From: Poindextera sp963706385
GTDB taxonomy: Bacteria; Pseudomonadota; Alphaproteobacteria; Caulobacterales; Caulobacteraceae
DNA: 64,000 nucleotides
Assembly (NCBI GenBank): GCA_963706385.1
Contig: OY970153.1
Span: 1,116,001-1,180,000 of the forward strand
Direction: 5' to 3'
Shown here: one piece after another, positions 32,727-40,840 of the stretch
Layout: every line of letters starts with the position of its first letter
Position numbering within the stretch: position 1 is the stretch's first letter
Program-made: the position numbers and the translations under genes
Notes under the pieces: generated by a model
Database searches by the model: none
Told to the model about the DNA's origin: nothing
The model's input: only the letters and a program-made list of their open reading frames with translations

Positions 32727-33470
32727 CTACCGGGCCCGTCTTCGCCAGAGCACGGCGAAGTAGACGCCCGCCAGCGCCGCGGCAAGCCCGAACCAGGTCA
32801 CCGCGTACTGAAGATGGTTGTTGGGGATGTCGCTGGGCGTCGGCGCGGGCTGCGGACCGAAGCCCTTGGGGGCCGGACGCTGCAGCATCAGGAAGGTCGG
32901 CGCTGGCCGGGAGGCGCCCAGGGCGGCGGCCATGGCGGGAATGTCGCGCCAGTACCACAGATTCTGCGCCGGCTGATTCTCCGGCGTGACGATGTTGCGC
33001 GGATCGCCGCGCCGCAGGATGCCGACCACCGGGCCGGACAGGGTCTCGCCGGCGCCCGGGCTCAACCGGTCGGCGTCGTCCCTTGCGATGAAGCCCCGGT
33101 CGACCAGGATCGAGCCGTAGGCGCCGCCGGCCAGGCGGCAGGCGGTGATGATCCGATAGCCCGCCCCCGCGTCATTCACCGCATAGAGGCGCACGAACGG
33201 CGTGGTCTCGATGTCCGGGCAGTCCGCCTGGACCCGGCGGTAGTCGATTCCCACCCCGTCGGCGGCTTGCCCAAGCGCCACGACCAGGCGTTCGGGCGGC
33301 TCGGTCCGGGCGACGGCGATGCGCGCCAGGAGCTGCGTCTTCCAGCGCAGCCGCTCGACCTGCCATACGCCCAGCCCGATCAGCAGCGCCATCGCCGCCA
33401 TGGTGAACAGCGTCAGCAGGAAGGGAAACCCTTGGCCGGCCGCCTTGGCCTGGCGCCTAGTGTTCGCCAT
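32727..33470 (-). CDS. SURF1-family cytochrome oxidase assembly protein
   Basis: A 247-residue inner-membrane protein with an N-terminal helix (FLLTLFTMAAMALLIGLGVWQV) and a C-terminal helix (YAVTWFGLAAALAGVYFAVL) enclosing a periplasmic domain. The family motifs GVWQVERLRWK and the end segment NNHLQYAVTWFGLA are present, as is GSILVDRGFI. SURF1 helps place haem a in subunit I. It overlaps the DUF983 gene start by 14 bp and abuts thrC, so it is part of the oxidase operon. Confidence 0.94.
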   Translation of the reverse strand: MANTRRQAKAAGQGFPFLLTLFTMAAMALLIGLGVWQVERLRWKTQLLARIAVARTEPPERLVVALGQAADGVGIDYRRVQADCPDIETTPFVRLYAVNDAGAGYRIITACRLAGGAYGSILVDRGFIARDDADRLSPGAGETLSGPVVGILRRGDPRNIVTPENQPAQNLWYWRDIPAMAAALGASRPAPTFLMLQRPAPKGFGPQPAPTPSDIPNNHLQYAVTWFGLAAALAGVYFAVLWRRRAR

Positions 33471-33819
33471 GACGGGCTTCGGACGCCTTGTGATGGAACT
33501 GCAGCGCCAGCATCACCCCCTTGAACGGGCGCATCAGCGCCAGCACCAGGATCGCGGTCAGCGGCAGCCACAGCGCCAGGTGCGCCCAGATCGGCGGATG
33601 CACCATCACCTCGGTGACCAGGGCGGCGAAACAGACCAACATGCCCACGATCAGGATGATGAACACCGCCGGCCCGTCGCCGGAATCGGCGGCCCGCAGG
33701 TCGAACCCACAGGCCTCACACCGCGGGCTGACCTTCAGAAACCCCTGGAACAGGGGCCCCTTCCCACAATTCGGACACCGACATCTCAGCCCCGCGACGA
33801 TCGGGTTGACGCCGGCCAT
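33457..33819 (-). CDS. DUF983 membrane protein with zinc-ribbon-like CxxC pairs
   Basis: A 120-residue protein. Two CxxC motifs near the N-terminus (CRCPNCGKG and CEACGFDLR) form a probable metal-binding knuckle, followed by two membrane helices (VFIILIVGMLVCFAALVTEV and HLALWLPLTAILVLALM). DUF983 proteins are a constant part of alphaproteobacterial cox operons next to ctaE and surf1; the exact role is unknown, but metal handling during oxidase assembly is plausible. It overlaps surf1 by 14 bp and lies 7 nt after ctaE. Confidence 0.92.
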   Translation of the reverse strand: MAGVNPIVAGLRCRCPNCGKGPLFQGFLKVSPRCEACGFDLRAADSGDGPAVFIILIVGMLVCFAALVTEVMVHPPIWAHLALWLPLTAILVLALMRPFKGVMLALQFHHKASEARHGEH

Positions 33820-33826
33820 GACCGGC

Positions 33827-34696
33827 TCAGTGCAGGCCAGGCAGGATGACGTAAACGAAGGCGAACAGGAACAGCCACACCACGTCGACGAAATGCCAGT
33901 ACCAGGCCGCCGCCTCGAAGCCGAAGTGCTGCTTGGGCGTGAAGCCGCCGGCCATGAGCCTGATCAGGCAGACGGTCAGGAAGATGGTCCCGATGATCAC
34001 GTGGAAGCCGTGGAAGCCGGTGGCCATGAAGAAGGCCGAACCGAACAGGCCCGAGGCCGAGGCGTCGGCGGAGAAGAACAGCTTCTCGGACAGGATGTGG
34101 CTGTACTCGTAGGCCTGGATCGAGGTGAACAGCACGCCCAGGAGGATGGTCAGCAAGAGCCCGATCTTGGCCCCGCGCCGATCGCCGGTCTGCAGCGCAT
34201 GGTGGGCCCAGGTGACCGTGGTGCCCGACAGCAACAGCGTCAGGGTGTTGACCAGCGGCAGGTGGAAGGCCGGCACGATCTCGACCCCCTTCGGCGGCCA
34301 GGTCGCCCAGGCGGCCCGCACGTCGTCGATCGGCGACAGCGTCCGCACGTGGTGGAACAGCGACATCTCGAAGAAGATCCAGAACCAGGCGACGAAGAAC
34401 ATCACCTCCGAGGCGATGAACAGCACCATGCCGTAGCGCAGGCCGATCGAGACCACCGGGGTGTGGTCGCCCTCGTTGGCCTCCTTCACCACGTCGCTCC
34501 ACCAGCCGACCATGGTGAAGAGCACGCCCGCCAGGCCGAAGAAGAAGACCACGGGATTGTGCTTTTCCAGGCCGAACAGGCCCTTCATCCAGATGATCCC
34601 GCCCACCGCCATGGTGAAGGCGGCGATCGAGCCGATTAGCGGCCAGGGACTGGGATTGACCAGGTGGTAGTCGTGCTTGACGCCGTCGTTGGCCAT
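33827..34696 (-). CDS. ctaE: Cytochrome c oxidase subunit III
   Basis: A 289-residue protein with seven membrane helices. The start is ATG 34696 (MANDGVKHDYHLVNPSPWP) with GAGGG upstream. The family signatures are FVAWFWIFFEMSLFHH, the HALQTGD turn and the C-terminal ATGFHGFHVIIGTIFL and WYWHFVDVVWLFLF. Subunit III stabilises the aa3 oxidase core and the proton-uptake path. It follows ctaG by 72 nt in the minus-strand oxidase block. Confidence 0.97.
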   Translation of the reverse strand: MANDGVKHDYHLVNPSPWPLIGSIAAFTMAVGGIIWMKGLFGLEKHNPVVFFFGLAGVLFTMVGWWSDVVKEANEGDHTPVVSIGLRYGMVLFIASEVMFFVAWFWIFFEMSLFHHVRTLSPIDDVRAAWATWPPKGVEIVPAFHLPLVNTLTLLLSGTTVTWAHHALQTGDRRGAKIGLLLTILLGVLFTSIQAYEYSHILSEKLFFSADASASGLFGSAFFMATGFHGFHVIIGTIFLTVCLIRLMAGGFTPKQHFGFEAAAWYWHFVDVVWLFLFAFVYVILPGLH

Positions 34697-34768
34697 ATCG
34701 GTGTCGACCCTCAAAGTGGCTGGCGGAAGGGCTCCGAAAACGCCCGCCGCCATGGTTTCGAATTTAGG

Positions 34769-35368
34769 CTATAGCCCCGCTCCGCCCGCTCCGCCAAGGC
34801 CCCGCGCCGTCTTTGTCGCCGCCGGGGCCACCGGAAAAAACGTGTACGACAGGGTGACGTTGGTGAAGTCCTTGGTGTCCGGGTCGCTGGCGAACTTCGG
34901 ATCGACGAAATAGACCACCGGAAAGCGCATGGTGGCGTGCGCGGGGATGGTCTGATCGTTGAAGCAGAAACACTGCAGTTTGCGGAAATAGGCCCCGGCC
35001 TGGTCGGGCGTGACATTGTAGGCCGCCCGGCCGGTCAGGGGCGCGTCGGAATTGTTGGTCACGGTGAAGAAGGCCAGTCCCGTCTCGCCGAGGTTCAAGG
35101 TCTGGCTCGGCTGCACCGGCGAAAAGCTCCAGGGCAGGCCGCGCACATTGGTGTCGAACCCGACGGTCAGCTTGCGGTCCAGCACCACGCCGGGCGCGCG
35201 GCTGGCGCGCGGAACGGCGCCGGCGAAGCCGGTGGTCTGGCAGAAGATCCGGTAGAGCGGCACCGCGGCGAAGGCGGCGCCGGTCATCGCGACGAACACC
35301 GCCGCGCAGGCCAGCGCCACGCGCGCGTTGCGGCCCCGGAGGCGATCAGAACCCCGGGTCGGCGACAT
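34769..35368 (-). CDS. ctaG: Cytochrome c oxidase assembly protein CtaG (Cox11), copper chaperone
   Basis: A 199-residue protein that inserts CuB into subunit I. It has one N-terminal membrane anchor (VALACAAVFVAMTGAAFAAV) and a periplasmic immunoglobulin-like domain. The copper ligands are the CFCF motif in RKLQCFCFNDQTI, plus a conserved cysteine after the anchor (YRIFCQTTG). The start is ATG 35368 (MSPTRGSDRLRG); longer frames upstream overlap the small CoxF-like gene. The start overlaps that gene by 23 bp. Confidence 0.96.
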   Translation of the reverse strand: MSPTRGSDRLRGRNARVALACAAVFVAMTGAAFAAVPLYRIFCQTTGFAGAVPRASRAPGVVLDRKLTVGFDTNVRGLPWSFSPVQPSQTLNLGETGLAFFTVTNNSDAPLTGRAAYNVTPDQAGAYFRKLQCFCFNDQTIPAHATMRFPVVYFVDPKFASDPDTKDFTNVTLSYTFFPVAPAATKTARGLGGAGGAGL

Positions 35369-35498
35369 GGCCCTTGATCCGAACGAGGGTGACGACGAAC
35401 ACCAGCACCACGAAAGCGGCCAGCGCCAGGGCGATGGCGATGCTGCGCCGCCGCCGCGCCTGGCTCGCCGCCGCGCTCTCATTGAAGCCGCGGCTCAT
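35346..35498 (-). CDS. Small CoxF-like membrane protein, 50 aa
   Basis: ATG 35498 to TGA 35346. The product has a basic N-terminal stretch (SQARRRRSIA), one membrane helix (IALALAAFVVLVFVVTLVRI) and a short tail (KGHVADPGF). Tiny single-helix proteins of this kind (CoxF or a similar hypothetical) sit between ctaB and ctaG in most alphaproteobacterial oxidase operons. Here the start overlaps the ctaB stop by 4 bp (ATGA) and the end overlaps the ctaG start by 23 bp, so all three are translationally linked. Function unknown; probably oxidase assembly. Confidence 0.82.
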   Translation of the reverse strand: MSRGFNESAAASQARRRRSIAIALALAAFVVLVFVVTLVRIKGHVADPGF

Positions 35499-36460
35499 GG
35501 CCGCAACGGGGCAAGGCCCGCCAGCCGCTCGGCGAGCAGGGCCGCGAACAGGGCGAACAGGTAGAGGATCGAAAAGGCGAACAGGTTGCGCGCGTGCTTG
35601 GCGCCGGCCTTGACCTCATACAGCCCGTCGTCGCGCCGCTCGCCGCCGGCGTCGCCCGCCCGGCTGGCGAACAGGCGCGCGGCCAGGCCGATGAAGGCCA
35701 GCCCGCCCAGGCTTGAGACCGCCAGATAGAGGCGCCCGCCCAGGCCGGTGAACGCCGGCGCGACCGCCACCGGAACCAGGATCAGGCTGTAGGCCAGGAT
35801 CTGGCGGCGGGTCGAGGCCGCGCCCCGCACCACCGGCATCATCGGCACCCCGGCCTTGGCGTAGTCCTCGGCGGTGTAGAGCGACAGTGCCCAGAAGTGC
35901 GGCGGCGTCCACAGGAAGATGATGGCGCAGAGCAGCCAGGCGTTCAGCGGCGCGGCCCCCGCCGCCGCCGCCCAGCCGATCACCGGCGGCAGCGCCCCGG
36001 CCAGCCCGCCGATGACGATGTTCTGCGGCGTCAGGCGTTTGAGCCACATGGTGTAGACCACCGCATAGAAGGCGATGGTGAAAGCCAGCAATCCGGCCGC
36101 CAGCAGGTTGACCGCCAGAATCATCATGCCGACCGACAGGATCGAAAGGGTGATCCCCAGGCCCAGGGCGTCGGCGCCCTGGACGCGCCCCGAGGGCACC
36201 GGCCGCGCGCGGGTGCGCCGCATCCGCGCATCGATGTCGGCGTCGAACCACATGTTCAGCGCGGCCGAGGCGCCGGCGCCGACCGCGATGCAGAGGATCG
36301 CCACGCCCGCCAGCACCGGGTCCATCGGCGCGCGCGCGCAGACCAGGCCGGTCAGGCCGGTGAACACCACCAGCGACATTACCCGCGGCTTGAGCAGGGC
36401 GACATAGTCCTGCCAGCGCGCGGGCGCGGCGACAGCGGCGGTGACGGCGGTCTCGGTCAT
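35495..36460 (-). CDS. ctaB: Protohaem IX farnesyltransferase (haem O synthase)
   Basis: A 321-residue UbiA-type prenyltransferase with about nine membrane helices that adds a farnesyl group to haem B for the oxidase. The start is ATG 36460 (MTETAVTAAVAAPARWQDYV). The prenyl-diphosphate/Mg motif is NMWFDADIDARMRRTRARP, with the second aspartate motif near YTAEDYAKAGVPMMP. It lies between ctaD and the CoxF-like gene; the 108-bp gap to ctaD shows no additional gene. Confidence 0.96.
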   Translation of the reverse strand: MTETAVTAAVAAPARWQDYVALLKPRVMSLVVFTGLTGLVCARAPMDPVLAGVAILCIAVGAGASAALNMWFDADIDARMRRTRARPVPSGRVQGADALGLGITLSILSVGMMILAVNLLAAGLLAFTIAFYAVVYTMWLKRLTPQNIVIGGLAGALPPVIGWAAAAGAAPLNAWLLCAIIFLWTPPHFWALSLYTAEDYAKAGVPMMPVVRGAASTRRQILAYSLILVPVAVAPAFTGLGGRLYLAVSSLGGLAFIGLAARLFASRAGDAGGERRDDGLYEVKAGAKHARNLFAFSILYLFALFAALLAERLAGLAPLRP

Positions 36461-36568
36461 CAAATCGAGCGGTCTCTTCCAAATATTGGAAGGGCGCGCG
36501 CGCCGGATCGCCAACGCCGCGCCCCCCGAATGTCTAAACGCGTGGGACGATCACTTCGCCCCGTTCGC

Positions 36569-38221
36569 TCAATGGCTGTCGGCGTGGATCACCGGCAGTT
36601 CGTTGAACTGGTGGAACGGCGGCGGCGAGGACAGGGTCCACTCCAGCGTCGTGGCGCCGACGCCCCACGGATTAGCCTCGGCCTTGCGGCGGCGAACGGC
36701 GGCCTCGATCAACAGGACGAACCAGGCGGCCATGCCGACCATGGTGATGACGTAGCCGACCGAGGAGACGTAGTTCCATTGCGCGAACGCTTGCGGATAG
36801 TCGACCTCGCGGCGCGGCATCCCCTGCAGGCCGAGGAAATGTTGCGGGAAGAAGATGGTGTTCACCCCGACGAACATCAGCCAGAAATGAACCGAGCCGA
36901 GGAATTCATTGTACTTCACGCCCCACATCTTCTCGAACCAGTAGTAGAAACCGGCGAAGATCGAGAACACCGCGCCCAGGCTGAGCACGTAGTGGAAGTG
37001 GGCGATGACGTAGTAGGTGTCGTGCACCGAATAGTCGATGCCGGCGTTGGCGCAAACCACGCCTGTGACGCCGCCGATGGTGAACAGGAAGATGAAGCCG
37101 ATGGCGAACAGCATCGGTGTCTTGAACTCGATCGAGCCGCCCCACATGGTCGCGATCCAGGAGAACACCTTGATGCCGGTGGGCACCGCGATGATCATCG
37201 TGGCGGCGACGAAATAGGCCTGCAGGTTCACCGGCACGCCGGTGGTGTACATGTGGTGCGCCCACACGATGAAGCCGAGAAAGCCGATCGCGACCATGGC
37301 GTAGGCCATCGCCAGATAGCCGAACACCGGCTTCTTGGAGAAGGTCGCGACCACCTGGCTGATGATCCCGAAGCCCGGCAGGATCAGGATGTAGACCTCC
37401 GGGTGGCCGAAGAACCAGAACAAGTGCTGGAACATCAGCGGGTCGCCGCCGTTCGACGGGTCGAAGAAGTGGGTGCCGAAGTTGCGGTCGGTCAGCAGCA
37501 TGGTGATCGCGCCCGCCAGCACCGGCAGCGACAGCAGCAGCAGAAAGACGGTGACCAGGATCGACCAGACGAACAGCGGCATGCGGTGCAGGGTCATGCC
37601 CGGCGCGCGCATGTTGAAGATGGTGGTGATGAAGTTGATCGCGCCGAGGATCGACGAGGCCCCGGCCAGGTGGATCGACAGGATGGCGAAGTCCATCGCC
37701 GGGCCGGTGTGGCCGGTGGTCGAGAGCGGCGGATAGATCGTCCAGCCCCCGCCGAAGCCGGTCCCCGGCCCGCCGTCGACCAAGGTCGAGGTCAACAGCA
37801 GGCCGAACGAGGCGACCAGCAGCCAGAACGAGATGTTGTTCATCCGCGGGAAGGCCATGTCCGGCGCGCCGATCATGATCGGCACGAACCAGTTGCCGAA
37901 GCCGCCGATCATCGCCGGCATGACCATGAAGAAGATCATGATCAGGCCGTGCGCCGTGGTGATCACGTTGTAGCCGTGGTGGCCCTTGAAGAAGCCGGAA
38001 TTGAAGATCCCGTGCTCGGTGAACACCTGGATGCCCGGTTGGGCCAGCTCCCAGCGCATCAGGCCCGAGAACGCCCCCCCGATGATCCCGGCGACGATCG
38101 CGAACAGGATGTAGAGGGTGCCGATGTCCTTGTGGTTGGTCGAAAACAGCCAGCGCACCAGGAACGGCGGCGTGTGGCCGTGATCGGCGTGCTCGTGGCC
38201 GGTGACGGATGCGGTCGCCAT
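36569..38221 (-). CDS. ctaD: Cytochrome c oxidase subunit I (aa3-type)
   Basis: A 550-residue catalytic subunit with twelve membrane helices, haem a, haem a3 and CuB. The active-site segment FFGHPEVYILILPGFG holds the His-Tyr pair. The haem ligands lie in YYVIAHFHYVLS, and YNVITTAHGLIMIFFMVMP holds the low-spin haem ligand. The glutamate of the D-channel type-A oxidases is in the GHPEV region. A short His-rich N-terminus precedes the core. Located 22 nt after ctaC; the only terminal oxidase in the window. Confidence 0.98.
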   Translation of the reverse strand: MATASVTGHEHADHGHTPPFLVRWLFSTNHKDIGTLYILFAIVAGIIGGAFSGLMRWELAQPGIQVFTEHGIFNSGFFKGHHGYNVITTAHGLIMIFFMVMPAMIGGFGNWFVPIMIGAPDMAFPRMNNISFWLLVASFGLLLTSTLVDGGPGTGFGGGWTIYPPLSTTGHTGPAMDFAILSIHLAGASSILGAINFITTIFNMRAPGMTLHRMPLFVWSILVTVFLLLLSLPVLAGAITMLLTDRNFGTHFFDPSNGGDPLMFQHLFWFFGHPEVYILILPGFGIISQVVATFSKKPVFGYLAMAYAMVAIGFLGFIVWAHHMYTTGVPVNLQAYFVAATMIIAVPTGIKVFSWIATMWGGSIEFKTPMLFAIGFIFLFTIGGVTGVVCANAGIDYSVHDTYYVIAHFHYVLSLGAVFSIFAGFYYWFEKMWGVKYNEFLGSVHFWLMFVGVNTIFFPQHFLGLQGMPRREVDYPQAFAQWNYVSSVGYVITMVGMAAWFVLLIEAAVRRRKAEANPWGVGATTLEWTLSSPPPFHQFNELPVIHADSH

Positions 38222-38243
38222 GATCTCAACTCTCTCCGAACAA

Positions 38244-39155
38244 TCAGTGCTGCGCGACGGCGGCGTTCATCGCCACCTTCTGCGGCGCGGCGGGCGCGGG
38301 CGACGGGGCGGCCGGCGCGGACCCGTCGGTCGGGGTTCCATGCCGCGACAGCACCCAGGCGTCGAAGTCCGGCTGGCTGACGACCTTGATCTCGATCGGC
38401 ATGTAGGCGTGGTTGACGCCGCAAAGCTGGTCGCACTGGCCGTAGTAGATGCCGGCCTTGTCGGCGTTGAACCAGGTCTCGTTGACCCGGCCGGGCACCG
38501 CGTCGGTCTTCAGGCCGAAGGCCGGCAGGGCGAAATCGTGGATCACGTCGGCGCCGGCCACCAGCACGTGGACGGTCTTGTGCACCGGCACCACCAGGGC
38601 GTTGTCGGCGGCCAGCAGATAGGGTTCGCCGCGGGCCTTGGCGTCGGCCTCGGACAGGACGTTGGAGGTGTATTCGGGGATCTTCTGCTCGGGGTACTCG
38701 TAGCCCCAGTACCACTGGTAGCCGGTGACCTTCACCGTCAGGTCCGGCTTGGGCATGGCGTGATAGTCGAACAGAAGCCGGAACGAGAAGATCGCGATGA
38801 ACATCAAGATCAGCACCGGCACGCCGGTCCACAGAATCTCGATCGTGGTGTTGTGGCTCCACTTCGCCGGGGTCGGATTGGCCCGGTGGTTGAAGCGGAA
38901 GATGCAGATCAGCAGCAGCGCCAGCACGAACAGGGTGATGCCCGTGATGATCGGCAACAGGATCAGGTTATGGAAGAAGATCGCCTTGGTTTTCAGCACC
39001 GAGTGGGCCGGCTGAAGCCCGACGCCGCCGTCCACCGGCTGGCCGACGATCTCCTCGGCGCGCGCCTGGAGATTTAAACCGGCGGTCAAAGCGGCCGCCC
39101 CCACCGCCGAGATCGCGCTCCGCAGCCTTCGCATCAACAAAGCCTCAACCCCCAT
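38244..39155 (-). CDS. ctaC: Cytochrome c oxidase subunit II
   Basis: About 303 residues from ATG 39155 (ribosome site GAGGA); ATG 39134 is an alternative 7 codons downstream. It has a signal peptide (RSAISAVGAAALTAGLNLQA), two membrane helices and a periplasmic cupredoxin domain. The CuA site is intact: the His in ADVIHDFALP, then GQCDQLCGVNHAYMPI with C-x3-C-x3-H-x2-M. The electron-entry aromatic block GYQWYWGYEYP is present. An extra Ala/Pro-rich tail of about 35 residues ends the protein. First gene of the oxidase block; the 254-bp gap to divergent tldD should hold its promoter. Confidence 0.96.
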   Translation of the reverse strand: MGVEALLMRRLRSAISAVGAAALTAGLNLQARAEEIVGQPVDGGVGLQPAHSVLKTKAIFFHNLILLPIITGITLFVLALLLICIFRFNHRANPTPAKWSHNTTIEILWTGVPVLILMFIAIFSFRLLFDYHAMPKPDLTVKVTGYQWYWGYEYPEQKIPEYTSNVLSEADAKARGEPYLLAADNALVVPVHKTVHVLVAGADVIHDFALPAFGLKTDAVPGRVNETWFNADKAGIYYGQCDQLCGVNHAYMPIEIKVVSQPDFDAWVLSRHGTPTDGSAPAAPSPAPAAPQKVAMNAAVAQH

Positions 39156-39409
39156 GTCCTCACGACCCGCTTCGCCAACCCCGATGCGTCGGTGCGCGCG
39201 CCGACCGCCGGCCTCAGCCGCAAAGCCTAGCGCGAACCGGCTCCCCCCGCCTAACGCGGATCGTCGCACCGAGCCTTTCGCCTCGCGGCGTGCATACGCG
39301 CTCTGTCCAACCTTGCCAAGACGATTGAGGCGTCTTCGCGGGCGATGGTTTCGCCGGACGCCCGACGCGCCTATGTTCGACCCCGTCTTTCCCCCATCGC
39401 GAGCGTCCC

Positions 39410-40840
39410 ATGACCGTTCACAGCTCAGCCCCGTCGATTCTGGAGGCCGCCGGCGTCGATGCGAATCGCGCGCGAGGCGTGCTCGAAGCCGCCCTGGCGG
39501 GGGCCGACGACGGCGAGCTGTTCATCGAGCGCTCGGAGAGCGAATCCTTTTTGTTCGACGACGGGCGGCTGAAATCGGCCAACTATGATTCGACCGAGGG
39601 CTTCGGCCTTAGGGTGGTGTCGGGCGAGACCGCCGGCTACGCCCACGCCGCCGAAATCTCGGAAGCCGCCATCCGCCGCGCGGCCGCCTCCGCCGCCCTG
39701 GCCAAGCAGGGCCGCGCCGGCGTGGCCGCCGAGCCGCCCCGCGCCACCAACGTCAGGCTCTACGGCGAGGAGGATCCCCTCGCCTCCCCGGCCTTCTCCG
39801 ACAAGGTCGCCCTGCTGCAACAGATCGACGCCTTCGCCCGCGCCCGTGATCCGCGCGTGGTCCAGGTCAGCGCCTCGCTGGCCGGCGAGCGGCGGGTGAT
39901 CGAGATCCTGCGCGCCGACAGCCGGCTGCTGCGCGACGTGCGCCCGCTGGTGCGGCTGAACGTCTCGGTCACCGTCGAGCGCGAGGGCCGGCGCGAGACC
40001 GGCACGTCCGGCGCGGGCGGGCGCGCCGGCTTCGAGAGCTGGATCACCCCCGACCGCTGGCGCGAGCAGGTCGACGAGGCGCTGCGCCAGGCCCTGGTCA
40101 ACCTGGACGCCGTCGCCTGCCCGGCGGGCGAGATGGACGTGGTGCTGGGTCCGGGCTGGAATGGGGTGCTGCTGCACGAGGCGGTCGGCCACGGGCTGGA
40201 GGGCGACTTCACCCGCAAGGGGATCAGCGCGTTTTCTGGCCGCATCGGCGAGCGGGTCGCCGCCCCCGGCGTGACCATCTTCGACGACGGCTCGCTCTCC
40301 GGCCGGCGCGGCTCGCTGACCATCGACGACGAGGGCACCCCCACCCAGCGCACCATCCTGATCGAGGACGGCATCCTGGTCGGCTACATGCACGATCGGA
40401 TGAGCGCGCGGCTGACCGGCCAGCAACCCACTGGCAACGGCCGGCGCCAGTCGTTCGCCCACATGCCGATGGCCCGGATGACCAACACCGGCATGCTGGC
40501 CGGGAACGCCTCGCGCGAGGCGATGATCGCCGAGACCAAGCGGGGACTCTATTGCGCCAACTTCGGCGGCGGCCAGGTGGACATCACCAACGGCAAGTTC
40601 GTGTTCCAGTGCACCGAGGCCTATCTGATCGAGGACGGCGCGATCACCGCCCCGGTCAAGGGCGCGACCCTGATCGGCGACGGCCCCTCGGCCCTGACCC
40701 GGGTGACCATGATCGGCGACGACTTCGGCTTCGACCCCGGCGTGGGGGTGTGCGGCAAGTCCGGCCAGAGCGTGCCGGTCGGCGTCGGCCAGCCGAGCCT
40801 GAAGATCACCGGCCTGACCGTCGGCGGCACCAGCGTCTAG
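39410..40840 (+). CDS. tldD: TldD metalloprotease
   Basis: A 476-residue TldD protein that, with PmbA/TldE, degrades or matures modified peptides. The zinc motif HEAVGH (H256, E257, H261) lies in LLHEAVGHGLEGDFTRKG, and the C-terminal cysteine ligand is in GVGVCGKSGQ. The start is ATG 39410 (MTVHSSAPSILEAAG). PmbA is not encoded nearby. Its stop codon overlaps the stop of the convergent transporter gene in the four bases CTAG, so transcripts from both sides must interleave. Confidence 0.96.
   Translation: MTVHSSAPSILEAAGVDANRARGVLEAALAGADDGELFIERSESESFLFDDGRLKSANYDSTEGFGLRVVSGETAGYAHAAEISEAAIRRAAASAALAKQGRAGVAAEPPRATNVRLYGEEDPLASPAFSDKVALLQQIDAFARARDPRVVQVSASLAGERRVIEILRADSRLLRDVRPLVRLNVSVTVEREGRRETGTSGAGGRAGFESWITPDRWREQVDEALRQALVNLDAVACPAGEMDVVLGPGWNGVLLHEAVGHGLEGDFTRKGISAFSGRIGERVAAPGVTIFDDGSLSGRRGSLTIDDEGTPTQRTILIEDGILVGYMHDRMSARLTGQQPTGNGRRQSFAHMPMARMTNTGMLAGNASREAMIAETKRGLYCANFGGGQVDITNGKFVFQCTEAYLIEDGAITAPVKGATLIGDGPSALTRVTMIGDDFGFDPGVGVCGKSGQSVPVGVGQPSLKITGLTVGGTSV

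Noticed and set aside
35897..38380. Very long plus-strand open frame opposite ctaB, ctaD and ctaC
   Set aside because: It is antisense to three well-supported oxidase genes, has His/Arg/Asp-rich low-complexity translation and no motif; a by-product of high third-position GC.
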